Counted from the stretch's first letter, positions 35,790-45,062 are shown. The stretch is 64,000 nt of DNA from Paenibacillus ferrarius (GCF_002027705.1 NZ_MBTG01000014.1:1-64000), one strand, 5' to 3'. Notes: generated from the letters alone by a model not told the origin. A program made the numbers and translations.

Positions 35790-37428
35790 CGATGAACCTG
35801 TTATTGTGAACGGCCTAGTGGAGCTTTTTAGTGAACCAAATCATTTGGATTTAGAGATTTATTGGGCATATTCGTCACTCGAGGCCGTAGAGCGATTAAC
35901 CAAAACAAAGATGGATATCGTATTATCGGATATCCGTATGCCACTTAAAAGCGGACTTGAATTACAAAAGGAAATTATGTTGCAGTGGCCTCGTTGCAAG
36001 GTCATTTTTCTTACCGGTTATAATGATTTTGCACATGTTCAAGAAGCGATGCGTAATGGCAGCGTTGATTATGTGCTCAAGACCGAAGGGGATGAAAAAC
36101 TGCTGGAAACTGTTGAAAGGGCAATCGCAAGCTTGAAGAAAGAGGTCGAAATCGATCATTTGATACAGGAAGCCAAAAGACATATTCTTAGGGCACTGCC
36201 TTCTTTGCAGCAGGAATTTCTTTGGGATTTGCTGCAAGGGGATCCTTATTCGTTACAGACCATGCTTAAGCAATTTAGTGATTTGCAGATTAGACTCGAT
36301 GCCGATGCTTCCGTTTTATTAGTGCTCGGACGAGTCGATAACTGGAAGCAGGACATCAGTCCTTCCGATCGGTTGCGATTGTTATATGCGATTCAAAACA
36401 TTGCTGAAGAGTACATGTCCGTATCATCGTCCGTGTTTTCTATTGTATACGATCGAAGTAAATTGGTTTGGTTGATCCAACCACAAGTTCAAGGCAATTC
36501 AAGTGAGAACTATATCGAAGAAGCGTGGAAACGTACCATTCTGTTTATTCATGGCATGTTGGAACTGCTTCAATCTACTTGCAAAGATTTGCTTAATTTG
36601 CCTATCTCTTTTGTTGCGGCCAGTGAACCTGTTGCTTGGAGAGGCACTGCTGAGAAATTTGAAGCTTTAAAATCCGTATTTAGCCAAGGCTTTGGGATGA
36701 GTACAGAACTGTTGTTGATTGAAAATGACTTATATCATCACGATCCACTAAATACGATCGTATCCAACGGGCAAGTACGTCTTCATCTAAAAAAACTTGA
36801 GTTCTTGAAGAGTTATTTGGAAAACGGTCGTAAGATTGAATTCTTTGAGCTATATTTGGACTTCATGAACATAATAACTGTTTACCCTTCACATGCAGAC
36901 AGCTTGAAAATGGAAATCTATTACTCGCTGTTTTCCATGTTTCTCTCTCAATTAAATCGTCATGGCCTGCAAAATGAAATGCACAATAAAGTAGACATCA
37001 ATAAACCTGATCAGTTAGAACATAATTCGTGGGATGAGGTCATTGCTTATTTTTCGAATTTAGCAGAATTTCTTTTTGAACATCAAGTAAATGAACTGAG
37101 GGTTAAAGGAAATGAATATATCACGAAAGTGGAAGGGTACATCAAACAGAATGTGTCTGGGGACCTATCGTTGGCATGTATCGGAGAGGCGGTTGGTTTG
37201 AATCCATCTTACCTTTCTCGGCTTTATAAACAGGTTACGGGCCAAGGGCTATCTAGTTTAATTACTGAAGTTCGAATGATGAAAGCCAAAGCCATGTTAC
37301 AAGACAAAAAATATAAAATTCATGAAATTTCGAAGCATGTAGGCTTTGTTTCCGATCATCATTTTTATCGATTTTTCAAAAAAGCAATGAATATGACCCC
37401 TCAGGAATACCGCGAATCTGTAAATTGA
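35764..37428 (+). CDS. YesN-type response regulator with AraC domain (second pair)
   Basis: A regulator of about 554 residues. Receiver: LLIVDDEP, acceptor Asp in IVLSDIRMP (about residue 56), YVLKTEGDEKL. The C-terminal AraC domain has LACIGEAVGLNPSYLSRLYK and IHEISKHVGFVSDHHFYRFF. Start ATG 35764 or 35767 behind AAAGGGTGA, inside the kinase reading frame end. The middle region is of normal AT content, unlike the GC-rich middle of the first YesN-type gene. Confidence 0.92.
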   Translation: MMYRLLIVDDEPVIVNGLVELFSEPNHLDLEIYWAYSSLEAVERLTKTKMDIVLSDIRMPLKSGLELQKEIMLQWPRCKVIFLTGYNDFAHVQEAMRNGSVDYVLKTEGDEKLLETVERAIASLKKEVEIDHLIQEAKRHILRALPSLQQEFLWDLLQGDPYSLQTMLKQFSDLQIRLDADASVLLVLGRVDNWKQDISPSDRLRLLYAIQNIAEEYMSVSSSVFSIVYDRSKLVWLIQPQVQGNSSENYIEEAWKRTILFIHGMLELLQSTCKDLLNLPISFVAASEPVAWRGTAEKFEALKSVFSQGFGMSTELLLIENDLYHHDPLNTIVSNGQVRLHLKKLEFLKSYLENGRKIEFFELYLDFMNIITVYPSHADSLKMEIYYSLFSMFLSQLNRHGLQNEMHNKVDINKPDQLEHNSWDEVIAYFSNLAEFLFEHQVNELRVKGNEYITKVEGYIKQNVSGDLSLACIGEAVGLNPSYLSRLYKQVTGQGLSSLITEVRMMKAKAMLQDKKYKIHEISKHVGFVSDHHFYRFFKKAMNMTPQEYRESVN

Positions 37429-37453
37429 TTTATTGAGTTGGTTGTTCATAATA

Positions 37454-37488
37454 AGCCAGCGCGCCGATTGAGCATCGGCACACTGGCT
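37454..37488 (+). terminator. hairpin between convergent regulator and sugar dehydrogenase
   Basis: Stem AGCCAG / CTGGCT with an inner GCCGA / TCGGC, located between the two convergent stops. There is no clear T run, so termination strength is uncertain. Confidence 0.5.
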
Positions 37489-37507
37489 GCATAGCTTTAT
37501 ACATCTC

Positions 37508-39772
37508 TTAGAAGTTTGGAGCCAATCTAATCAGTTTATCCGGAGTGCCGTCACCGTTTTTATCGCCATTGTTGCTGGTAACGAAATAAAGCGAACCGTC
37601 CGGCGCTTCGACAATATCACGGATGCGGCCGTATTTGTTTACATACAAATAATTGAGATTATTGTTATCGATTGTTGGCTTGCCGTTCTGCTGTCCGATC
37701 ACCATACGAATGATCTGTTTGCCTTTTAAATTGGCGACAAGCAGATTCCCGGCCCAAGGTCCTTTGGTTACAAAAGTGATGCCAGAGGGTGCCCAGGTTG
37801 TGCCATTAGCATAAATAAGCGGAGGCGTAATGCCTGGGTGATTCTGATCATCGCCCTCATATTTGGGCCAACCGTAATTGTTGCCAGGTTCAATGAAGTT
37901 AATCTCGTCATGGGAGGCCTCGCCATGCTCCGACTCAAATAGGCGGTTCGTTCCGGGCTGCCAGGCGAATCCTTGAGGATTCCGGTGTCCTCTGCTATAG
38001 ATCGGAGATGAGGCACCAAACGGATTGTCGCTTGGAATCGTACCATCCAAATTTAGGCGGAACGTTTTTCCTCCAAGGAAAGTCAGTGTATCGTCTTTGT
38101 TCCCGTAGTTGCCGTCACTGAAATACAGTTTCTTGTCTGGACCAATTTTCAAACGGCCGCCGTTGTGGTAGACCGCACCTGGAAGATCAGTAATAAGAAC
38201 CTTGTCAAGGGTAGCTGTGTTGTTATTTTCTATAAGGCGAACGACCCGATTTGCTACTTTATTGTCGGAGGTTTTGTAGGAATGGTAGATATACATGTAA
38301 TGATTAGTAGCAAAATCGGGATCGAGCGCTAGCCCCAATAATCCGCCTTCACTCTTAGGCATGTAGTAAAAAGGCGAGCCTAGAGTAATAACCGGCGTTG
38401 ATTTCAATTGCCCGTTCACAACGACACGAATTCTGCCGCTGTTGCGTTCCGTGAAGAAAATTCGTCCATCTGGTGCAAAAGCGATAGCCCATGGCGTTTC
38501 CAGATTGCTTGCGACAACTTCTGGCGTATAAGGATCGGAAGAGGCAGGGTTAGTTTTGACAGACAACGCTTTGCTTGCCGCGGAAATATTTCCTGCTAAA
38601 TCCCTTGCTTTTACAGTGAAAGTATATGTGGTATTAGCCGTAAGACCTGTCACATTGAAGGATGTAGCAGGCGTGCTGCCGGCTAATACGCCATTGGTAT
38701 AGATGTCGTACTCATAAACGCTTACATTGTCTGTTGATGCCGTCCAGGTCAAATTAACTGACGATGAGGTTTTGCTTGAGCTTGCAAGATCTGTCGGGGC
38801 AGTTGGGCTCTCTGTATCGGATTGATTGGTCGTTTTCACCGTTAGAGGCTTGCTGGCATTGGAAATATTCCCCGCCGCATCTTTGGCTTTCACAGTAATC
38901 GAATAGGTGGTATCTGGCGTCAAGCCGGTAAAGGTATAGGAGGTGTTCGTTACATTCGCTTGCGTCAATACATTGTCTTTGTACAAGTCATAGCCCTTCA
39001 CGCCAACATCGTCCAGCGATGCGGTCCAGGATATGTTAGCCGTTGTATTTGTTACACTGTTTGCCTGCAAGTTTGTTGGTTCGGTTGGGGGGAATACATC
39101 ACCAGTAGCATTTACTTTCACTTTGTCAAAAGTGGCTGTGCTTAACTTAGAGGCATCATGGCTGGTGACCGCCAATCCTACATACAACGAGGCACTCATG
39201 TTTAAAGTCAAATTGCCCAAATCGCCCCAGTTCAACCCGTTGTTGGATACATATCCTTTGATGACGCTACCTTTGCGTTCCAACTTTACCCAGGCTGGGC
39301 TCGTCGAAGCAATCTTCACGCTTTGGGAAGTTCCGCCTGTTTCCGTCCGGTACTGAAAGGTGAATCCGTTGGTAGGAGTCAATAGTAAATCGACATGTTT
39401 GGAATCAGCTTTGAGCGTTTCCCTTATCATGATGCCTGCCTTGGCGAAATCGTTCGAGTTTGTTTGAGAAGAGACAAGTGCAATAATGGCGCCGTCTCCC
39501 GTCCAAGGCTGATACACATAATTGAACTGATCTGATTTCCCCCAAATGTCTGTGCCTGCGCCGCTTACGGAAAATTGGTCCGTGCCCGGATCGTAAGAAG
39601 CCGTGCCTGTCATTGCTGGCGAACCAATATTTTGCTGCTTCCACGGATTCGGTACAGCTCCTGCCGCAGTTACTGCCTCAACCCCTGCCTGGGCGAAGCC
39701 TGATATAGGCAATAGAGTGAGTAGCAAACAAATGCTGAGACTTAAAGCCATAATTTTGCTTCGTGTAATCAT
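37508..39772 (-). CDS. secreted PQQ-type sugar dehydrogenase with DUF1349-like and two FN3 domains
   Basis: A 754-residue secreted protein. Signal peptide about 1-28 (LSICLLLTLLPISGFAQAG); a DUF1349-like lectin domain (about 40-225, WTGDGAIIALVSSQTN, AGIMIRETL); two fibronectin type III domains (about 230-317 and 322-410, SWTASLDDVGVKGYDLYKDN and TWTASTDNVSVYEYDIYTNG); then a GSDH/soluble glucose dehydrogenase beta-propeller (about 415-754) with ETPWAIAFAPDGRIFFTERN, YHNGGRLKIGPDKKLYFSDG, RGHRNPQGFAW and EHGEASHDEINFIEPGNNYG. The His in HNGGRL and Arg in RNPQG match positions conserved in PQQ-dependent sGDH. It probably oxidises a sugar outside the cell; the cofactor is inferred. Confidence 0.88.
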   Translation of the reverse strand: MITRSKIMALSLSICLLLTLLPISGFAQAGVEAVTAAGAVPNPWKQQNIGSPAMTGTASYDPGTDQFSVSGAGTDIWGKSDQFNYVYQPWTGDGAIIALVSSQTNSNDFAKAGIMIRETLKADSKHVDLLLTPTNGFTFQYRTETGGTSQSVKIASTSPAWVKLERKGSVIKGYVSNNGLNWGDLGNLTLNMSASLYVGLAVTSHDASKLSTATFDKVKVNATGDVFPPTEPTNLQANSVTNTTANISWTASLDDVGVKGYDLYKDNVLTQANVTNTSYTFTGLTPDTTYSITVKAKDAAGNISNASKPLTVKTTNQSDTESPTAPTDLASSSKTSSSVNLTWTASTDNVSVYEYDIYTNGVLAGSTPATSFNVTGLTANTTYTFTVKARDLAGNISAASKALSVKTNPASSDPYTPEVVASNLETPWAIAFAPDGRIFFTERNSGRIRVVVNGQLKSTPVITLGSPFYYMPKSEGGLLGLALDPDFATNHYMYIYHSYKTSDNKVANRVVRLIENNNTATLDKVLITDLPGAVYHNGGRLKIGPDKKLYFSDGNYGNKDDTLTFLGGKTFRLNLDGTIPSDNPFGASSPIYSRGHRNPQGFAWQPGTNRLFESEHGEASHDEINFIEPGNNYGWPKYEGDDQNHPGITPPLIYANGTTWAPSGITFVTKGPWAGNLLVANLKGKQIIRMVIGQQNGKPTIDNNNLNYLYVNKYGRIRDIVEAPDGSLYFVTSNNGDKNGDGTPDKLIRLAPNF

Positions 39773-39987
39773 AAATACACTTCCTTTTTAGTTTTTGGAA
39801 TGACAGTAGGGGATGGTTTTGACAAAAAACGAAATCCTCCTTCCTTAAAATTAAACCGCTTATACTTTCAATTTCCACTTTACCACATTTGGTAAAAAAA
39901 GGGGCGTAATTCCGAAAATAAAATTAAAAATTTTATGCACATAAATCAGCTTAGGCAATTTCACCGCATCCGACTGGCATACGATCG

Positions 39988-40047
39988 CCAAAAAATAACG
40001 CCATATAACGTCACTTCCTGTAAAAAGGAGGCGACGTTATATGGCGT
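39988..40047 (-). terminator. terminator of the TetR gene
   Basis: A 15-bp perfect stem (ACGCCATATAACGTC 39998-40012 with GACGTTATATGGCGT 40033-40047). On the minus strand it is followed by TATTTTTTGG. It lies just after the TetR stop. Confidence 0.85.
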
Positions 40048-40052
40048 CATCT

Positions 40053-40619
40053 TTAGGTCTTAATCAGCTCTTTGGCATGCTGCTTACCAGCTGCAAGAAA
40101 ACTGTCGCTGAGTTTACTATCATTCACTGACCGGGCCAGCACTAAAGTTCCGACCATCGTACTCAGCAGTGCGCTGCCTATGGCTGTGTCTACTTTCGCC
40201 ACCTTGGAAATAAAGTCAATCATTCGCTCCAACTCATGAGTGAACACCTGCCGAACTTCATCGGAGGAGCGGGCAATTTCACTGGAAAGGGCAGGGAGGA
40301 TGCAGCCCATCTCTGTTTTATCGCGATGATAAGAGCTTAAGTAATAATCAATGACGGCATTGATTTTGGGAGCGGCATTCTCCTGATCAGCGACCTCCTG
40401 TAAAAATGAAATTGTATCGTTAATCGCATAGCGACAGGCTTCGGCGACCAACTGCTCTTTGTTGTCAAAGTGCGCGTAGAACCCTCCATGAGTCAGCCCA
40501 GCTCCTTTCATAATGAAAGGGACGCTTATGTCGCGAATCCCATTCGTACGAAAAGCTTGAGCGGCACTTTCAATGATCTTGCCTCTAACTTTTAACTTAT
40601 GGCCTTCAGGATAAGGCAT
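40053..40619 (-). CDS. TetR family regulator
   Basis: A regulator of 188 residues. The start MPYPEGHKLKVRG at 40619 is chosen because GGAGTGA lies eight bases upstream; a GTG at 40628 overlaps that site. The N-terminal helix-turn-helix is IIESAAQAFRTNGIRDISVP, then GLTHGGFYAHFDNKEQLV, and the C-terminal part is a TetR_C-type effector domain of the YcdC/AcrR style. It is divergent from a membrane fusion protein and an ABC-2 permease, and probable operators lie in the gap. Confidence 0.92.
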   Translation of the reverse strand: MPYPEGHKLKVRGKIIESAAQAFRTNGIRDISVPFIMKGAGLTHGGFYAHFDNKEQLVAEACRYAINDTISFLQEVADQENAAPKINAVIDYYLSSYHRDKTEMGCILPALSSEIARSSDEVRQVFTHELERMIDFISKVAKVDTAIGSALLSTMVGTLVLARSVNDSKLSDSFLAAGKQHAKELIKT

Positions 40620-40656
40620 CGCAATCACTCCGTTACTTATAAATCCATCTTAAAAT

Positions 40657-40730
40657 ATTATAGTCATCATAATAAAAGGTGTCAATTGTTCTTGAAGCTA
40701 TTGACGGGTTTAAAATATGATGATTATAAT
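40657..40730. promoter_or_regulatory. paired TetR operators and promoter of the export operon
   Basis: ATTATAGTCATCATA (40657-40671) and its near-exact inverse TATGATGATTATAAT (40716-40730) flank the divergent promoters, differing at one base. The right copy covers the -10 box TATAAT (40725-40730) of a promoter with -35 TTGACG (40701-40706) and 18-bp spacing reading into 40786. Repression of both directions by the TetR protein is inferred. Confidence 0.65.
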
Positions 40731-40785
40731 ATATTACGAACATCATATTTTGAAAAAGCATTCAGGGAGAGGGAGAGATTGAACA

Positions 40786-41418
40786 ATGAAACTTAAAGCA
40801 GGTTTATTTATTGGAATTGCCGTCGTAGTTATTGCAGGAGGTGTCCTTCTTGCTGCTAAAGGCAAAGATGCCGTTAGTCAGGCGGAGAGCAGAAAACAAG
40901 GCGTGCTTGAGGCGGAGCAAAAAATGGTCGTGTACGATAAAAGTAAAGGGACAATTGTTAAAATCAACGCAGCCGCAGGCGATTCCGTCAAACAGGGAGA
41001 CATTCTATTCCATGTGAAATCAGCCGATGGCGCAGAGTCGGACATACTTTCGCCGGAAAATGGGGTGATTAGCAGAATCATGGCAAAGCCAGATGATCAG
41101 CTTGCGCCAGGTATGCCGGTTGCCGTTGTCCAAAAGACCGGCTATTATGCGGAACTGTATGTGCAGGAAGAGGAAATTCACAAGCTTGATGTCAATAAAA
41201 GTGTTCACGTTCGTTTCCCATATCTGAAGCGATCTGCTCAAGTGGATGGCGTTGTCGCTTCGATCTCAGCCGCTCCTCAATTTGCCAATTTGCGCATGAC
41301 GAGAGAGAGGGGGCAAGCTGATTTAAGCATGTTTCTTGTCAGAATTGCCGTCAATTCAAACACTGATCTTCTTCCAGGTATGACAGCGGAGGTGGACCTT
41401 GATGAAATCGCTGATTGA
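40786..41418 (+). CDS. HlyD-like membrane fusion / biotinyl-lipoyl-like protein
   Basis: A 210-residue protein with one N-terminal TM helix (AGLFIGIAVVVIAGGVLLAA) and an extracellular biotinyl-lipoyl-like hairpin (YDKSKGTIVKINAAAGDSVK, then ILSPENGVISRIMAKPDDQL), ending in a beta-barrel segment (DLLPGMTAEVDLDEI). It matches the periplasmic-adaptor/HlyD class found with ABC exporters. It overlaps the ABC-2 permease start. Possibly part of a drug or lipid exporter induced through the TetR regulator. Confidence 0.85.
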   Translation: MKLKAGLFIGIAVVVIAGGVLLAAKGKDAVSQAESRKQGVLEAEQKMVVYDKSKGTIVKINAAAGDSVKQGDILFHVKSADGAESDILSPENGVISRIMAKPDDQLAPGMPVAVVQKTGYYAELYVQEEEIHKLDVNKSVHVRFPYLKRSAQVDGVVASISAAPQFANLRMTRERGQADLSMFLVRIAVNSNTDLLPGMTAEVDLDEIAD

Positions 41419-42574
41419 GGAGTGGAAGTACGTAGTAAGCAGCAAATTTCTTCTTACAATCTTTATCGGTCCGCTGATTGCCGCTTTGTTTTTTGGGTTG
41501 ATGTTTTCGAAAAACCAAATCAGCAAATCGCCGGTTGTTGTGATTGATGAGGACCACAGTGCTTATTCGCGGCAGCTGATTTCGAAAATGAACGCGTCCC
41601 AATATATGAAAGTTACGAATGTATTCGCGGGCCGCATGGACCCCGATACCTTGTTGGCCAACGAGCAGGCTGTAGCGGTCATTGTGCTTCCTGAACAACT
41701 GGAGTTGCGTAAGCTGCAAGGCAAGTCTTCGAATATTGGGATTCTAATGGATAACACGATGCCCTCAGGGCTAATGGGTATCCGCACCGCCATTCAAGAG
41801 ATCATCACAACAGAAAATACGACTCTTTCCATGACACGACTGGGGCAAAATGGGATGGATGCGGAAACTGCCAAAGGGCTTATATCTCCGTTATCACTTC
41901 AGCAGCGAATGCTGTTTAATCCGACGACAAGTTATGTAAGTTTTATGGTTCTTGGATTTGTGAATATAATCGTGCTAATGATGACAACCAGCGCAGCAGG
42001 ATCGATTGCGCCGCGTCTTCGCAAAGAAGGGAAGCTGCTTGCAAACGGCGTATCGCCTTTCCATCTATGGGTTCGCAGCGTTCCTTACGCTGTTCTGAGT
42101 ACATTCTCTTTAATCCTAAGCTATGGGCTATTAAAGCAAGTAGGCAATATGCGGTTTGAGGCAGAGCCTTATGTATTTATAATCCCATTGCTGGTTTATT
42201 CTTTTGCCTTGTCTCTTATGGGGCTATTGATTGGTTATACGGCCAAAGATGCGGCCAAGGTGGGTTTGCGAACAAGTCTTGTGTTGTACCCATCGTTTTT
42301 GGCTACAGGGATTCAGTTGACACCGCTTGCGTTTCCCATGTTTTTTCAGGTCATCGCATGGGCGCTGCCAATGAATTGGCTTAACCGCTTAATACGCGGA
42401 ATGGCATTTCGGCATGGATCGCTGACAGCCTACAGTCTGGAGATAGGTGCATTATTAATCATTATTGGCGTTGCGTCCTTGTTAATCGGATTGTTGATGC
42501 TTCGTGAAGTGCGTAAAGCGAATTCTCCCCTTGAGCAGCGTGCAGATTCAGGAGTTTTATCCGTTAGCAGCTAA
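41402..42574 (+). CDS. ABC-2 type transporter permease
   Basis: A 390-residue membrane protein: TM1 (residues about 16-34), a large extracellular domain (about 40-175, VVVIDEDHSAYSRQLISKMN), then five helices in the C-terminal half (YVSFMVLGFVNIIVLMMTTS, FIIPLLVYSFALSLMGLLIG and others), the layout of ABC-2 permeases of the YhgE/DrrB/YbhR kind. The ATG at 41402 follows GGAGGTGG. No ATPase gene is beside it, so an ATPase must be supplied from elsewhere or is missing. Confidence 0.88.
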   Translation: MKSLIEEWKYVVSSKFLLTIFIGPLIAALFFGLMFSKNQISKSPVVVIDEDHSAYSRQLISKMNASQYMKVTNVFAGRMDPDTLLANEQAVAVIVLPEQLELRKLQGKSSNIGILMDNTMPSGLMGIRTAIQEIITTENTTLSMTRLGQNGMDAETAKGLISPLSLQQRMLFNPTTSYVSFMVLGFVNIIVLMMTTSAAGSIAPRLRKEGKLLANGVSPFHLWVRSVPYAVLSTFSLILSYGLLKQVGNMRFEAEPYVFIIPLLVYSFALSLMGLLIGYTAKDAAKVGLRTSLVLYPSFLATGIQLTPLAFPMFFQVIAWALPMNWLNRLIRGMAFRHGSLTAYSLEIGALLIIIGVASLLIGLLMLREVRKANSPLEQRADSGVLSVSS

Positions 42575-42625
42575 AACGGAAGTGCCAATGACTTGCTGAT
42601 AAGAGACAAGAAAACGACTGATATA

Positions 42626-42656
42626 ACCCTCAGCCTACTGCTGTGGGTCTTTTTTT
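42626..42656 (+). terminator. intrinsic terminator of the TetR-controlled operon
   Basis: ACCCTCAGC / GCTGTGGGT stem with a short loop, followed by CTTTTTTTA. Confidence 0.88.
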
Positions 42657-42668
42657 ATCGTGAAGAGG

Positions 42669-42708
42669 TTGACAATAACTAAACTAACGTAATAATATAA
42701 TTTTACGT
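42669..42708 (+). promoter_or_regulatory. promoter with putative operator before the MBL gene
   Basis: TTGACA (42669-42674) and a TAATAT-type -10 at about 18 bp spacing overlap an inverted repeat ACGTAA (42687-42692) / TTACGT (42703-42708). A regulator binding here would cover the -10 region. Which regulator is unknown. Confidence 0.45.
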
Positions 42709-42738
42709 AAAAATAATTTTTTATGGAGGTTTAACCGT

Positions 42739-43404
42739 ATGGAAGTATCTAAAGGAGTAGAAATGCTTCATCTTGATTTTCAAGGGCATATCATTCACCC
42801 AACTCTTTTGTGGGATCAAGAAATGGCCGTTTTAATAGACACCGGATTTCCAGGACAAATTGAAGATTTACGCGCAGCCATGGAAAAGGCAGGCGTGCCA
42901 TTCGACAAACTAAAAGTTGTGATTTTGACACATCAGGACGTGGACCATATAGGCAGTCTTCCTGAAATATTGAAGGAGCGTGGCATTGATATTAAAGTAT
43001 ATGCACACGAATTGGATAAGCCGTATATTCAGGGAGAGATGCCTCTCATCAAAGACGGGCACCTTGAGAATCCCCCAAAGGGCAAAGTGGATGAAACCTT
43101 GATCGACGGTCAGGAACTGCCGTTTTGCGGCACAATTCGCGTCATCCATACTCCTGGGCATACTCCCGGTCATATTAGTCTTTACCTAGAGCATAGCAAG
43201 ACTCTCATTGCCGGGGATTCGATGTACAGTGTAGACGGGATTCTCGGAGGAGTTCATGTTCCGACCACACTGGATCTGAATGCAGCTCGTCTTTCTTTGG
43301 AAAAATATATAGACCTTGATATTGCATCCGTGGTTTGTTATCACGGGGGATTGTGTCATGTTAATATAAAAGATCAGATATTAGCACTTAGCCAAGGAAT
43401 ATGA
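42739..43404 (+). CDS. metallo-beta-lactamase fold hydrolase
   Basis: A 221-residue soluble hydrolase. Metal-binding motifs are LTHQDVDHIG (an HxDxDH variant of the usual HxHxDH, with Asp replacing the second His), HTPGHTPGHISLY, AGDSM and the last His in CYHGG. GGAGG lies upstream of the ATG. It is alone between a terminator and a convergent gene. The substrate cannot be inferred; the family includes lactonases and glyoxalase II-like thioesterases. Confidence 0.9.
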   Translation: MEVSKGVEMLHLDFQGHIIHPTLLWDQEMAVLIDTGFPGQIEDLRAAMEKAGVPFDKLKVVILTHQDVDHIGSLPEILKERGIDIKVYAHELDKPYIQGEMPLIKDGHLENPPKGKVDETLIDGQELPFCGTIRVIHTPGHTPGHISLYLEHSKTLIAGDSMYSVDGILGGVHVPTTLDLNAARLSLEKYIDLDIASVVCYHGGLCHVNIKDQILALSQGI

Positions 43405-43429
43405 TTTATTTGCACGGTCTAAGCGAGCA

Positions 43430-44650
43430 TCAGAAGTAATCAGCAAAATATGGTATCCTGCGCTCTATCAGCTTCTCCAACAGCTCGATAGTCGCCCGTT
43501 GTGCTTGAAAGCGGCCTACCTGGGCCAAATATGCCGGACGTTTATAACCCATCAGCATCGTCGTCAGCGTCTGTATATCGAAGGCCGCCTCCGGATTGCC
43601 GCCACCCTCCACTAATTGTCCGCGACCTTGTTCATCCACTTTCAGCGTGAATTTACCCTGATTCCACTCCAACATCGGATCGTGCAGGGTAAAAGTCAGC
43701 TGGCATTCCGTGGTCTGGGGCAGAAACGGATACTGCTTCACGAAGCGGTGAATATCGACAATCCGCGCCATATAGTAGGGCGAGATCGTCTCCTTAATAT
43801 CGCTGTCTTCCAATAGGAAAGCGAGTGGCTCTGTGGTGTATATATGGCCTTTGACCCGCGTTATCATCGAGAAATGGGCGCTGATGAAATTCCACAGCGC
43901 CGCTCGCGCCTCTCCATGCATATACACCATGACCTTCAAATGAAAGACTTCTTCGGCAATCCAATAGAGCAGGTAGCCTTGCGGCTGCTGATCTTCGTCA
44001 TAATAGACCGCTACGGTCAGATCATCCAGATCCCAACGCAAATGTTCTTCCCATGCCAACTCGCTCCGCAGCATCGCACCATGATGATTCAGCGCGAAAC
44101 GGCGGTACACTTCGCGAATATCCGGATGATCGATCGAGAGCCGTTCCACATTGCCAGCCACAGTCTTCAGCTTCGGCAGCTGCGTATCCTTTACCTCGAA
44201 TGAGATCTTATCGGAAATGATCTCCCAGCCTTTGCGGCGGTAGAACGGAATCGAATAGGGATACAGATAAGATATCGATTGCTGCCGTTCACGCATATTG
44301 GCAAGTGCTGTGCGCATCAATTGGCTCATCAATCCAAGATTCGCATATTCCGGGTAAGTTCCAACACCGGTTAAACCGCCCATATCATAGATCTCCCCAA
44401 AAATATTTACCTGGAACGGATACACCGCCAACTGGGAAATCAGCTTATCGCCATCGAACCAACCTAGTACGTCGGCCTGCTTCAGTACAGGAAGCTTCGC
44501 CTGAGCAATCTCGCGGTTTTCCCAGCCGAACGTATGCAGATCATGATTCGTCACCTGAAATACATAGCGAAGCAGATCGTTGAATTGCTCTCCATGTTTT
44601 GGCTCAACCTTCTTCATCTTCAGTCTGTCTTGAAGTTTCTGCCGACTCAT
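43430..44650 (-). CDS. Eis-like GNAT N-acetyltransferase
   Basis: A protein of 406 residues with the Eis layout: an N-terminal GNAT domain with the acetyl-CoA loop GGLTGVGTYPEYANLGLMSQ (the V-x-T-x-P-x-x-R/N-G-like region), a second degenerate GNAT domain (HHGAMLRSELAWEEHLRWDL) and a sterol-carrier-like C-terminal domain ending IPYFADYF, whose terminal carboxylate serves in catalysis in known Eis enzymes. The ATG at 44650 follows AAGGAG; an in-frame GTG at 44665 overlaps it. Eis proteins acetylate aminoglycosides or other amines; the target here is unknown. Confidence 0.9.
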   Translation of the reverse strand: MSRQKLQDRLKMKKVEPKHGEQFNDLLRYVFQVTNHDLHTFGWENREIAQAKLPVLKQADVLGWFDGDKLISQLAVYPFQVNIFGEIYDMGGLTGVGTYPEYANLGLMSQLMRTALANMRERQQSISYLYPYSIPFYRRKGWEIISDKISFEVKDTQLPKLKTVAGNVERLSIDHPDIREVYRRFALNHHGAMLRSELAWEEHLRWDLDDLTVAVYYDEDQQPQGYLLYWIAEEVFHLKVMVYMHGEARAALWNFISAHFSMITRVKGHIYTTEPLAFLLEDSDIKETISPYYMARIVDIHRFVKQYPFLPQTTECQLTFTLHDPMLEWNQGKFTLKVDEQGRGQLVEGGGNPEAAFDIQTLTTMLMGYKRPAYLAQVGRFQAQRATIELLEKLIERRIPYFADYF

Positions 44651-44843
44651 AGCTTTCTCCTTCACATCTTGTCATTACCGTTATTATGTAGTAAATCAAA
44701 GCCATTTTATGAATGGAAAATTGGGAATGGAGAAAGCTCCATAATTTACCTTGAAAAAGTAATTATCATAAAAAAGTTTCTTGTTGCGCATATTAATTAT
44801 GTGCTTTTCTCCAGTACAAATAACTATTTAAAAGGAGTCATAA

Positions 44844-45044
44844 ATGGCAACTCAACAATCCAATCAAGCAAACAATCAAGCTACTAACGCAGTATCACAG
44901 TCTCAATTAGCTAGTAATCAAGCAGCCACATCAGCTAATAATGAAGCAGCTACCTCAGCTAATAATGAAGCAGCACAAGCCCAAACTACTAGTTCTAGTT
45001 CTTTGAATATTTCTGAGCAAGAGCAAGAACAAGAAGAAGAATAG
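44844..45044 (+). CDS. small low-complexity Gln/Asn/Ala-rich protein
   Basis: A 66-residue protein with a good ribosome site (AAAGGAG) eight bases before the ATG. Composition is almost entirely Q, N, A, S, T and E, with an internal repeat AATSANNE twice (with AATSANNEA partly again) and an acidic end EQEQEQEEE. There is no signal peptide, TM helix or Cys. It is followed by a hairpin terminator. No family recognised. Intrinsic disorder is likely. The composition recalls small acid-soluble spore proteins in a general way but the SASP motifs are absent. A CATATTAAT element at 44789 resembles a sporulation -10 but this is weak. Confidence 0.65.
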   Translation: MATQQSNQANNQATNAVSQSQLASNQAATSANNEAATSANNEAAQAQTTSSSSLNISEQEQEQEEE

Positions 45045-45062
45045 GATTATGAAAGCAAAAAA

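Noticed and set aside
44667..44843. Sporulation promoter before the small Gln-rich gene
   Set aside because: The CATATTAAT match is too weak and no -35 partner could be placed.
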